Below, one piece after another: positions 7,570 through 14,206 of a DNA stretch of 14,293 nt. This DNA is from Flavonifractor sp963557075. GTDB taxonomy: Bacteria > Bacillota > Clostridia > Oscillospirales > Oscillospiraceae. Below the pieces are notes generated by a model. It worked only from the letters and a program-made list of their open reading frames with translations, made no database searches and had not been told where the DNA came from. Position 1 is the stretch's first letter; every line of letters begins with the position of its first letter. Location: the NCBI GenBank assembly GCA_963557075.1, contig CAUWDA010000053.1, forward strand, positions 1-14,293. Direction: 5' to 3'. The translations under genes and the position numbers were made by a program.

Positions 7570-8955
7570 ATGGGAAACACGTTGCAAAAGAAAAAGGGCT
7601 TCAGTATGCCTCATGTGTACGCGGTCATTTTGATCCTAATGCTGCTGGTGACCATCATGACCTATGTGGTTCCCGCCGGCAACTATGTCCGTGTGGACGG
7701 CGCGGTGGCCCCCAACAGCTTTGCCTATGCAGAGCAGACCCCGGTAGGCTTCCTGGACTTCTTCACCGCCATCCACCAGGGCGTGGTTGAGAGTTCCAGC
7801 ATTATCGGCGCAGTACTGCTCATTAGTGGATGTATCCAGATTATCCAATACACCGGAGCTTTCTCCGCCGGTATCCAGACCTTGATCCGCAAAGCTAATG
7901 GCAAAGGCTTGGCCATGGTGATCCTGTTCTTCACGCTGTTTACTGGCTTGGGCGTCATTGGTTACCTGGATGCCCTCTATCCCTTCTATCCTATCATTGT
8001 TTCCCTGTTCATCACATTGGGCTATGACAAAATGGTGGGTACTGCCATTATCCTGCTGTCCACCGCGGTCGGCTTCACCTGCGGTATGGTCAACCCCTAC
8101 ACCACCGGTGTGGCTCAGAGCCTGGTTGGTCTGCCCATGTACTCCGGTATTGGATTCCGTGCTATCGGTCTGGTGATCTTCTACGCTATTGCCATGTTTT
8201 TCCTGGTGCGTTATTGTATCAAGATCAAAAAGGATCCGAAAAACAGCGTCATGGGTGAAAACTATCTCCAAGAGCAGACCGCGCCCATGGAATTTGAGGA
8301 GGGACTGAAGTTCACCAAGGGCCGGATTCTTATTATTCTAGCCTTCCTGGCCACCATCGTCATCTCTGTGGTGGGTTCTCTGATGTGGAAGTGGGGCCTA
8401 CCTGAGATCACCGCTATTTACTTCCCGGTGACCATTTTGGCGGTCATTCTTTCCCGTACCAACATGTCCAAGGCGTGCACTGAGTTCGGAAAAGGCATGG
8501 CCGGCGTAGTGGCGCCCACCATGGTCATTGGACTGAGTCGAGCGGTCTCCGTCATCCTTACCGAGGGTAATATTACGGACACCATTATTAACGCTATGGC
8601 TAATGTGCTGGAGGGTAAGAGTCCGGTCATCACCCTGCTGGTGGTCTACGCGTTCGTTACCGGGTTCAACTTCTTTGTTGGCTCCGGTTCCGGCAAGGCG
8701 GTGGTCATGATGCCCATTCTCCAGCCCATGGGTCAGGTGTTGGGGATCAATCAGCAGGTCATGGTGCTGGCCTATCAGTATGGTGACGGCTTCACCAACA
8801 CATTCTGGCCCACCTCCGCGCTGCTGCAACTGTCCCTGTGCGGCATGGATTACGGCCACTGGTTCAAATTTGCCTGGAAGATCTATGCCTGCCTCATTGC
8901 GGCTGGCTTTGCCTTGGTCGTTGTTGCCAATCAGATCGGCTACGGGCCCTTCTGA
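7570..8955 (+). CDS. YfcC/DcuC-family membrane transporter
   Basis: This is an integral membrane carrier of 461 residues from the family that includes YfcC and the ArcD-like basic amino-acid or C4-dicarboxylate transporters. The sequence opens with a short basic stretch (KKKGFSMPHVYAV) leading into the first membrane helix, then VVPAGNY, a hallmark of the family. About a dozen hydrophobic segments follow. The conserved late block NFFVGSGSGKAVVMMPIL with YGDGFTNTFWPTSALL is typical of YfcC proteins. The start at 7570 is set by AAAGGAGG eight bases upstream; an upstream ATG at 7510 lies inside the M20 gene and lacks a site. It is the third gene of the sigma-54 operon, 37 nt after the M20 gene. 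It probably imports the substrate of the two hydrolases or exchanges it for a product. Transport direction and ligand are unknown. Confidence 0.92.
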   Translation: MGNTLQKKKGFSMPHVYAVILILMLLVTIMTYVVPAGNYVRVDGAVAPNSFAYAEQTPVGFLDFFTAIHQGVVESSSIIGAVLLISGCIQIIQYTGAFSAGIQTLIRKANGKGLAMVILFFTLFTGLGVIGYLDALYPFYPIIVSLFITLGYDKMVGTAIILLSTAVGFTCGMVNPYTTGVAQSLVGLPMYSGIGFRAIGLVIFYAIAMFFLVRYCIKIKKDPKNSVMGENYLQEQTAPMEFEEGLKFTKGRILIILAFLATIVISVVGSLMWKWGLPEITAIYFPVTILAVILSRTNMSKACTEFGKGMAGVVAPTMVIGLSRAVSVILTEGNITDTIINAMANVLEGKSPVITLLVVYAFVTGFNFFVGSGSGKAVVMMPILQPMGQVLGINQQVMVLAYQYGDGFTNTFWPTSALLQLSLCGMDYGHWFKFAWKIYACLIAAGFALVVVANQIGYGPF

Positions 8956-8988
8956 GCCATTACCAATACATCACAAGAGAGGGCGGCG

Positions 8989-9016
8989 TGCCAGGGGGTG
9001 CGTCGCCCCCTCGGCA
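8989..9016 (+). terminator. GC-rich hairpin after the transporter gene, possible operon terminator
   Basis: TGCCAGGGGG (8989-8998) pairs with CCCCCTCGGCA (9006-9016), ten pairs with one bulged C and a 7-nt loop. It is 34 nt after the transporter stop and before the str-operon promoter, where a terminator is expected. No U-run follows on either strand, so it would be an atypical terminator or an mRNA 3'-end stabiliser. Confidence 0.45.
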
Positions 9017-9066
9017 TTCCGACGGGAAACGGCCTGAAACAGTTGGAAAATCCAGTGATTTTCTGG

Positions 9067-9095
9067 TTGACTTCGATTTTACAGTATGATATAAT
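9067..9095 (+). promoter_or_regulatory. Sigma-A type promoter of the str operon
   Basis: TTGACT (9067-9072) and a perfect TATAAT (9090-9095) are 17 bp apart. The start site would be near 9102, giving a leader of about 78 nt before the L7Ae-like gene. Just upstream lies AAAATC-CAGT-GATTTT (9047-9062), a small palindrome that could be an operator or a weak barrier to read-through. This is one of the two strongest promoters in the window, as expected for ribosomal-protein and elongation-factor genes. Confidence 0.88.
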
Positions 9096-9120
9096 CCGGA
9101 ATTGCGCAGGTATGACTGCC

Positions 9121-9152
9121 CATGGGAAAAACGGCAGATCAGCCGCCCCATG
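9121..9152 (+). other. Hairpin in the leader of the L7Ae-like gene
   Basis: CATGGG (9121-9126) pairs with CCCATG (9147-9152), with an inner GGC/GCC helix. It sits 15 nt before the AGGAGA ribosome binding site of the next gene. It may be a site for autoregulation, since L7Ae-family proteins bind structured RNA, but no clear kink-turn was recognised. Confidence 0.35.
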
Positions 9153-9179
9153 AGAACCCAAGGAACAGGAGACATGCCA

Positions 9180-9422
9180 ATGCTGACCCAACTGAAACAG
9201 GGCGCCAAGGTGGTCGGGGTCAAGCAGACCCGCCGGGCCATTATGGACGGACGGGCTGCGGTGGTTTTCCTGGCCCAGGACGCCGATCCGGCGCTGCTGG
9301 CCCCGCTGGAGGCGCTGTGCGCCGAGAAGCAGGTGCCGGTAGAAGCGGTGGAGCGCATGAAGGAACTTGGTTCCGCCTGCGGCATCGCCGTGGGCAGCGC
9401 TGTGGCAGCGCTGCTGCACTGA
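9180..9422 (+). CDS. L7Ae/L30e-family RNA-binding ribosomal protein (YbxF-like)
   Basis: This is a small, 80-residue protein of the L7Ae/L30e/S12e/Gadd45 fold, whose members bind kink-turn RNA; the Bacillus counterpart is YbxF. The sequence opens MLTQLKQGAKVVGVKQTRRAI, matching the family GxKQTxxAI element that contacts RNA, followed by a beta strand (AAVVFLAQDAD) and a C-terminal helix ending VGSAVAALLH. ATG 9180 is chosen because AGGAGA at 9167-9172 is 7 nt upstream; ATG 9174 is too close to that site. It is the first gene after the str promoter and lies 75 nt before rpsL. This is the usual neighbourhood of this gene in Firmicutes, although there rpoC normally precedes it. Confidence 0.92.
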   Translation: MLTQLKQGAKVVGVKQTRRAIMDGRAAVVFLAQDADPALLAPLEALCAEKQVPVEAVERMKELGSACGIAVGSAVAALLH

Positions 9423-9427
9423 TTTGA

Positions 9428-9462
9428 TTTTAACGGTATAATTTCTGATTATTCCGTTAAAA
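9428..9462 (+). other. AT-rich stem-loop between the L7Ae-like gene and rpsL
   Basis: TTTTAACGG (9428-9436) pairs with CCGTTAAAA (9454-9462), and inside it ATAAT pairs with ATTAT around a TTCTG loop, giving 14 pairs with one T-T mismatch. It lies 6 nt after the L7Ae stop and 20 nt before the rpsL ribosome binding site. No long U-run follows, so a partial terminator, processing site or protein-binding element are all possible. A TATAAT occurs inside it but without a matching -35. Confidence 0.5.
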
Positions 9463-9497
9463 TATATCTTTCAGAAACAGAAGAAAGGAGGAAAACC

Positions 9498-9920
9498 ATG
9501 CCTACGTTTAACCAGCTCGTTCGCAAGGGCCGCGAGAGCGTGACCTACAAGTCCAACTCTCCTGCTATGCAGAAGGGCCTGAACACCCTGAAGAACCGCG
9601 AGACCGACCTGCCTTCTCCCCAGAAGAGAGGTGTGTGCACTGCTGTTCGTACCTCCACCCCGAAGAAGCCTAACTCCGCGCTGCGTAAGATCGCCCGTGT
9701 GCGTCTGACCAACGGCTACGAAGTGACCGCTTATATTCCCGGTGTCGGCCACAACCTGCAGGAGCACTCCGTGGTCATGATCCGCGGCGGCCGTGTCAAG
9801 GACCTGCCCGGCGTTCGTTACCACATCATCCGCGGCACCCTGGATGCTCAGGGCGTTGCCAACCGCATGCAGGCCCGTTCCAAGTACGGCGCCAAGCGGC
9901 CCAAGGCCGGCAAGAAGTAA
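9498..9920 (+). CDS. rpsL: 30S ribosomal protein S12
   Basis: S12 sits at the decoding centre of the small subunit and tunes accuracy. The 140-residue product begins MPTFNQLVRKGR and has the universal TPKKPNSALRKIARVRL and GGRVKDLPGVRYH motifs. K56 and K101 correspond to the E. coli lysines (K42 and K87) whose replacement gives streptomycin resistance. Both are intact, and D102 (the methylthiolated aspartate of E. coli) is present. The ribosome binding site AAAGGAGG is just before ATG 9498. Compared with the E. coli protein, it carries the short N-terminal insertion usual in Gram-positives. It is the second gene of the str operon; an unusually long structured gap follows before rpsG. Confidence 0.98.
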   Translation: MPTFNQLVRKGRESVTYKSNSPAMQKGLNTLKNRETDLPSPQKRGVCTAVRTSTPKKPNSALRKIARVRLTNGYEVTAYIPGVGHNLQEHSVVMIRGGRVKDLPGVRYHIIRGTLDAQGVANRMQARSKYGAKRPKAGKK

Positions 9921-10123
9921 GCTGATTGCTTCACGCTGACCCCAAGCAACTAAGAGAATCAACGCGCATTATGCGCAAGGCAGTTGTCCTTGCAGAAGCG
10001 CTTACCTATAGATTTAGGTGCGTTTCCTGTGGGGCACTGGACAAGCAGGCACTTGTCTTACACGGGGGCGTTTGAAACGCCTTCGAGTACCTATGAAATC
10101 ATACTATGAAGGAGGGAAGCAAA
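9921..10123 (+). promoter_or_regulatory. Structured rpsL-rpsG intercistronic RNA, candidate ribosomal-protein regulatory element
   Basis: This 203-nt stretch has no gene but several hairpins: GCGCA-TTA-TGCGC (9964-9976), overlapped by the alternative GCAAGG/CCTTGC (9975-9993); ACCTA/TAGGT (10004-10019); GACAAG/CTTGTC (10040-10057) inside CCTGTG/CACGGG (10026-10031 with 10061-10066); and GGCGTT-TGA-AACGCC (10067-10081). GCGTTT at 10020-10025 can also pair with AAACGC at 10075-10080. That would enclose the middle helices and exclude the last hairpin. In E. coli, S7 represses its operon by binding the rpsL-rpsG gap, so an analogous role is plausible; the fold itself is not one I recognise. Confidence 0.5.
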
Positions 10124-10594
10124 GTGCCCAGAAGAGGAAACGTACCCAAGCGGGAGGTTCTGCCCGATCCCATTTACAATTCCGTCCTGGTGACCAAGCT
10201 GGTCAACAGCATCATGCTGGACGGTAAGAAGGGCGTGGCCCAGAAGGTGGTCTACGGAGCTTTCGACATTATCAAGGAGAAGACCGATAAGGACCCTCTG
10301 GACGTGTTCACCACCGCTCTGGAGAACATCATGCCGTCCCTGGAGGTCAAGGCTCGCCGCGTGGGCGGCGCCACCTACCAGGTGCCTATCGAGGTTCGGC
10401 CCGAGCGCCGTCAGACCCTGGGTCTGCGGTGGCTCACCAACTACTCCCGTAGCCGCAGCGAGAAGACCATGAAGGAGCGGCTGGCCGGCGAGATCATGGA
10501 TGCCTCCAACAACCTTGGCTCCGCAGTCAAGAAGCGCGAGGACACCCATAAGATGGCCGAGTCCAACAAGGCGTTCGCTCACTATCGCTGGTAA
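10124..10594 (+). CDS. rpsG: 30S ribosomal protein S7
   Basis: S7 nucleates assembly of the head of the small subunit by binding the 3' major domain of 16S rRNA, and in E. coli it also represses its own operon. The product has 156 residues, the normal length, and starts MPRRGNVPKREVLPDP. It continues through the characteristic KVVYGAFDIIKEKT and GGATYQVPIEVRPERRQTLGLRWL. The start is GTG at 10124, set by homology and by GAAGGAGGG at 10108-10116; reading from the ATG at 10106 would add six residues overlapping that site. The gene is preceded by the structured gap described separately and followed after 14 nt by fusA. Confidence 0.98.
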   Translation: MPRRGNVPKREVLPDPIYNSVLVTKLVNSIMLDGKKGVAQKVVYGAFDIIKEKTDKDPLDVFTTALENIMPSLEVKARRVGGATYQVPIEVRPERRQTLGLRWLTNYSRSRSEKTMKERLAGEIMDASNNLGSAVKKREDTHKMAESNKAFAHYRW

Positions 10595-10608
10595 TAAGGA
10601 GTTAGAGT

Positions 10609-12714
10609 ATGCCTAGGAAAGTTACCTTAGAGAATACCAGAAATATCGGCATCATGGCTCACATCGATGCCGGTAAGACCACCACCACCGAGCGCATCCT
10701 CTACTACACCGGCGTCAACTACAAGATCGGTGAGACCCATGATGGTACCGCCACCATGGACTGGATGGCGCAGGAGCAGGAGCGCGGCATCACCATCACT
10801 TCCGCCGCCACCACCTGCTACTGGACTGGCTCCAAGAACCAGTTCCCTCAGACCCGTCTGAACATCATCGACACCCCGGGCCACGTGGACTTCACCGTCG
10901 AGGTGGAGCGCTCCCTGCGCGTGCTGGACGGCTCTGTGACCGTCATGTGCGCCAAGGGCGGCGTGGAGCCCCAGTCTGAGACTGTGTGGCGTCAGGCCGA
11001 CACCTATCGTGTTCCCCGTATGATCTACGTCAACAAGATGGACATCATGGGCGCCGACTTCTACAACGTGCTCAACATGATCCATGACCGTCTGAAGTGT
11101 AATGCCGTGCCCATCCAGCTCCCCATCGGCTCCGAGGATACCTTCAAGGGCATCATCGACCTGGTGGAGATGGACGCCGACATCTACTACGATGAGATGG
11201 GCAAGGATATGCGCGTGGAGGAGATCCCCGCCGATATGATGGAGCTGGCTCAGGAGTACCGGACCAAGCTCATCGACGCCTGCGCCGACCTCAACGACGA
11301 GATCATGGAGCTGGCTCTGGAGGAGCAGCCCATCCCCGAGGACCTGATCCGCAAGACCATCCGTCAGGCTACCATCGACAACCTGATGGTGCCCGTGACC
11401 TGTGGTACTTCTTACCGCAACAAGGGCGTGCAGAAGCTGCTGGATGCCATCGTGGATTATATGCCCTCTCCCCTGGACATTCCCGCCATCAAGGGTGTCA
11501 ACCCCGAGACCGAGGAAGAGGACGAGCGTCCCGCCGACGACAACGCCCCCTTCTCCGCTCTGGCATTTAAGATCATGACCGACCCCTATGTGGGCCGTCT
11601 GTCCTTCTTCCGTGTCTACTCCGGTAAGCTGGCCACCGGTTCTTCCGTGCTCAACTCCACCAAGAACCAGAAGGAGCGCCTGGGCCGCATCCTGCAGATG
11701 CACGCCAACCACCGCGAGGATATCGAGGAGGTCTTCTCCGGCGATATCGCCGCCGCTGTGGGTCTGAAGAACACCACCACCGGCGACACCCTCTGCGATG
11801 AAAAGGCCCCCATCATTCTGGAGTCCATGGAGTTCCCCGACCCCGTGATCCGGGTCGCCATCGAGCCCAAGACCAAGGCCGGTCAGGAGAAGATGGGCCT
11901 GGCTCTGGTGAAGCTGGCCGAAGAGGACCCCACCTTCCGCACCTGGACCGACGAGGAGACTGGTCAGACCATCATCGCCGGCATGGGCGAGCTCCATCTG
12001 GAGATCATCGTGGACCGTCTGCTCCGCGAGTTCAAGGTGGAGGCCAACGTGGGCGCACCCCAGGTCGCCTACAAGGAGACCATCAAGAAGTCTGTCGAGC
12101 AGGACACCAAGTATGCCCGTCAGTCCGGCGGTAAGGGCCAGTACGGCCACGTCCGCATCACTGTGGAGCCCAACGAGCCCGGCAAGGGCTATGAGTTCCT
12201 CAACGAGATCACCGGCGGCGTCATCCCCAAGGAGTATATCCCCGCGGTGGACGCCGGTATCCAGGGCGCTATGCAGTCCGGTATCCTGGCTGGCTATCCC
12301 GTTGTGGACGTGAAGGTCCACCTGACCTTCGGCTCCTACCACGAGGTCGACTCCTCTGAGATGGCCTTTAAGATCGCCGGTTCCATGGCCTTCAAGGAGG
12401 CCTGCCGCAAGGCTGACGCCGTGCTGCTGGAGCCTGTGATGAAGGTCTCCGTCATCGTGCCCGACGAGTATCTGGGCAACGTCATCGGCGACCTGACCAG
12501 CCGCCGTGGTATGATCCAGGGCCAGGAGAGCCGCCCCGGCGCCACCCAGGTGGATGCCCTGGTGCCTCTGGCCAGCATGTTCGGCTACGCCACTGACCTG
12601 CGCTCCTCCACTCAGGGCCGCGGCCAGTACTCCATGGAGCCCCACAGCTATGTGGAGATCCCCAAGAGCATTGCCGAGAAGATCATCGCCGAGCGCGGCC
12701 GGAAGGAAGACTGA
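10609..12714 (+). CDS. fusA: Elongation factor G
   Basis: EF-G is the GTPase that drives translocation of tRNA and mRNA on the ribosome. The 701-residue product has the full five-domain length. GTPase motifs are AHIDAGKT (17-24), the switch I segment RGITITSAATT from R59, DTPGH (88-92) with catalytic H92, and NKMD (142-145). Domain IV begins in the region of residues about 485-520 (YARQSGGKGQYGHV). The C-terminus YVEIPKSIAEKIIAERGRKED is typical of EF-G. The start ATG 10609 follows AAGGAG at the end of rpsG. The whole protein is collinear with canonical fusA rather than a ribosome-protection paralogue such as tetM. It is cotranscribed with rpsG and followed by a 146-nt gap before tuf. Confidence 0.98.
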   Translation: MPRKVTLENTRNIGIMAHIDAGKTTTTERILYYTGVNYKIGETHDGTATMDWMAQEQERGITITSAATTCYWTGSKNQFPQTRLNIIDTPGHVDFTVEVERSLRVLDGSVTVMCAKGGVEPQSETVWRQADTYRVPRMIYVNKMDIMGADFYNVLNMIHDRLKCNAVPIQLPIGSEDTFKGIIDLVEMDADIYYDEMGKDMRVEEIPADMMELAQEYRTKLIDACADLNDEIMELALEEQPIPEDLIRKTIRQATIDNLMVPVTCGTSYRNKGVQKLLDAIVDYMPSPLDIPAIKGVNPETEEEDERPADDNAPFSALAFKIMTDPYVGRLSFFRVYSGKLATGSSVLNSTKNQKERLGRILQMHANHREDIEEVFSGDIAAAVGLKNTTTGDTLCDEKAPIILESMEFPDPVIRVAIEPKTKAGQEKMGLALVKLAEEDPTFRTWTDEETGQTIIAGMGELHLEIIVDRLLREFKVEANVGAPQVAYKETIKKSVEQDTKYARQSGGKGQYGHVRITVEPNEPGKGYEFLNEITGGVIPKEYIPAVDAGIQGAMQSGILAGYPVVDVKVHLTFGSYHEVDSSEMAFKIAGSMAFKEACRKADAVLLEPVMKVSVIVPDEYLGNVIGDLTSRRGMIQGQESRPGATQVDALVPLASMFGYATDLRSSTQGRGQYSMEPHSYVEIPKSIAEKIIAERGRKED

Positions 12715-12715
12715 G

Positions 12716-12753
12716 TTTCCGTTTGACGCGGGAGAGCAGTTTTCTGACGGAAA
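12716..12753 (+). other. Hairpin after fusA
   Basis: TTTCCGT (12716-12722) pairs with ACGGAAA (12747-12753) across a 24-nt loop immediately after the fusA stop. There is no U-run, so read-through into tuf is expected; the structure could reduce or process the upstream transcript so that tuf relies partly on its own promoter. Confidence 0.35.
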
Positions 12754-12767
12754 GCACAGAAAAGGTA

Positions 12768-12796
12768 TTGCATTTTATTGTGCAATGCTATACAAT
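12768..12796 (+). promoter_or_regulatory. Candidate internal promoter for tuf
   Basis: TTGCAT (12768-12773) and TACAAT (12791-12796) are 17 bp apart, with an AT-rich downstream flank. The -10 is five of six, but the -35 shares only its first three bases with consensus. The same segment contains ATTGCA/TGCAAT, a 6-bp inverted repeat (12767-12786) that could serve as an operator. Extra transcription of tuf from its own promoter would fit the high demand for EF-Tu. Confidence 0.5.
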
Positions 12797-12860
12797 GTTT
12801 TCGCATTTATGTGGAAATGAGACCCACCTCAACATGAGTAATTAAGGAGGAAACACCAAA

Positions 12861-14060
12861 ATGGCTAAGGCTAAATTTGAGCGCACCAAGCCCCATGTCA
12901 ACATTGGCACCATCGGCCACGTTGACCACGGCAAGACCACTCTGACCGCTGCTATCACCAAGTATCTGGCTCTGAAGGGTCAGGCCCAGTACGAGGACTA
13001 CTCCGCTATCGATAAGGCTCCCGAGGAGCGCGAGCGCGGCATCACCATCAACACCGCCCACGTGGAGTACGAGACTGATAACCGTCACTATGCCCACGTT
13101 GACTGCCCGGGCCACGCCGACTATATCAAGAACATGATCACCGGCGCTGCTCAGATGGACGGCGCTATCCTGGTTATCGCCGCTACCGACGGCCCCATGG
13201 CTCAGACCAAGGAGCACATCCTGCTGGCTCGTCAGGTGGGCGTGCCCGCCATCGTGGTCTTCCTGAACAAGTGCGATCAGGTTGACGACGAGGAGCTGCT
13301 GGAGCTGGTGGAGATGGAGGTCCGCGAGACCCTGTCCAACTACGAGTTCCCCGGCGACGACATTCCCATCATCAAGGGCTCCGCTCTGAACGCTCTGACC
13401 TGCGAGGGCGGCGTGGATGATCCCGACTTTGCCTGCATCAAGGAGCTGATGGACGCTGTCGACAGCTATATCCCCACTCCCGACCGTAAGGCTGACCTGC
13501 CCTTCCTGATGCCCGTTGAGGACGTCTTCACCATCACCGGCCGCGGCACCGTGGCCACTGGCCGTGTTGAGCGTGGTCAGATCAAGATGAACGAGGAAGT
13601 CGAGATCGTTGGCCTGAGCGATGAGAAGAAGAAGACCGTCGTTACCGGCATCGAGATGTTCCGCAAGCTGCTGGACTACGCTGAGGCCGGCGACAACATC
13701 GGCACCCTGCTGCGCGGCGTTGCCAAGACCGACATCGAGCGTGGCCAGGTCCTGTGTAAGCCCGGCTCCATCCACCCCCACACCAAGTTCGTGGGCCAGG
13801 TGTACGTGCTGAGCAAGGACGAGGGCGGCCGTCACACCCCCTTCTTCAACAACTATCGTCCTCAGTTCTACTTCCGTACCACCGACGTGACCGGCGTCAT
13901 CACCCTGCCCGAGGGCACCGAGATGTGCATGCCCGGCGATAACGTCGACATGAAGGTCGAGCTGATCACCCCCATCGCCATCGAGAAGGGCCTGCGTTTC
14001 GCTATCCGTGAGGGTGGCCGTACCGTGGGTTCCGGCGTTGTTATCGACATCGCTGAGTAA
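12861..14060 (+). CDS. tuf: Elongation factor Tu
   Basis: EF-Tu delivers aminoacyl-tRNA to the ribosome as a GTP complex. The 399-residue product is full length: GHVDHGKT (19-26), the effector segment RGITINTAHVEYE from R59, DCPGH (81-85) with catalytic H85, and NKCD (136-139). Domains II and III follow, with GRGTVATGRVERG and the closing block GGRTVGSGVVIDIAE. Q125, the position linked to kirromycin resistance in E. coli EF-Tu, is retained. AAGGAGG at 12844-12850 precedes ATG 12861. It is the last gene of the str operon. Its final codons and terminator are copied in tandem immediately downstream. Confidence 0.98.
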   Translation: MAKAKFERTKPHVNIGTIGHVDHGKTTLTAAITKYLALKGQAQYEDYSAIDKAPEERERGITINTAHVEYETDNRHYAHVDCPGHADYIKNMITGAAQMDGAILVIAATDGPMAQTKEHILLARQVGVPAIVVFLNKCDQVDDEELLELVEMEVRETLSNYEFPGDDIPIIKGSALNALTCEGGVDDPDFACIKELMDAVDSYIPTPDRKADLPFLMPVEDVFTITGRGTVATGRVERGQIKMNEEVEIVGLSDEKKKTVVTGIEMFRKLLDYAEAGDNIGTLLRGVAKTDIERGQVLCKPGSIHPHTKFVGQVYVLSKDEGGRHTPFFNNYRPQFYFRTTDVTGVITLPEGTEMCMPGDNVDMKVELITPIAIEKGLRFAIREGGRTVGSGVVIDIAE

Positions 14061-14071
14061 TTTGGCTTTTA

Positions 14072-14108
14072 AAAGAAGACCCGTCTTTTGACGGGTCTTC
14101 TTTGTTTT
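14072..14108 (+). terminator. Strong intrinsic terminator of tuf
   Basis: AAAGAAGACCCGTC (14072-14085) and GACGGGTCTTCTTT (14090-14103) form a perfect 14-bp stem with a TTTT loop, followed by GTTTT. It lies 11 nt after the tuf stop codon and ends the str operon transcript. Confidence 0.95.
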
Positions 14109-14169
14109 GGAGGGTGTCCGCCCGAAGGAAAAGCGCTGTTATGGACATCGCTGAGTAATTTGGCTTTTA

Positions 14170-14206
14170 AAAGAAGACCCGTCTTTTGGCGGGTCTTCTT
14201 TGTTTT
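14170..14206 (+). terminator. Second copy of the tuf terminator
   Basis: This is the same hairpin as at 14072, shifted by 98 bp. The single A to G change at 14189 turns one A-T pair into a G-U wobble in RNA, so the stem still closes at 14 pairs. A third copy begins near 14268 and is cut by the end of the window. Together they form a fail-safe series of terminators. Confidence 0.9.

Noticed and set aside
9102..9179. Extension of the L7Ae-like protein to a TTG at 9102
   Set aside because: The TTG coincides with the predicted transcription start, so no ribosome binding site could precede it. The extra residues do not match the family, and ATG 9180 has a well-placed AGGAGA.
10627..12645. A 672-codon minus-strand open frame
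   Set aside because: It is a shadow of fusA, with the same low-complexity Gly/Val/His/Leu composition and no ribosome binding site.
12807..13835. A 342-codon minus-strand open frame opposite tuf
   Set aside because: It is antisense to an intact EF-Tu gene and has shadow composition.
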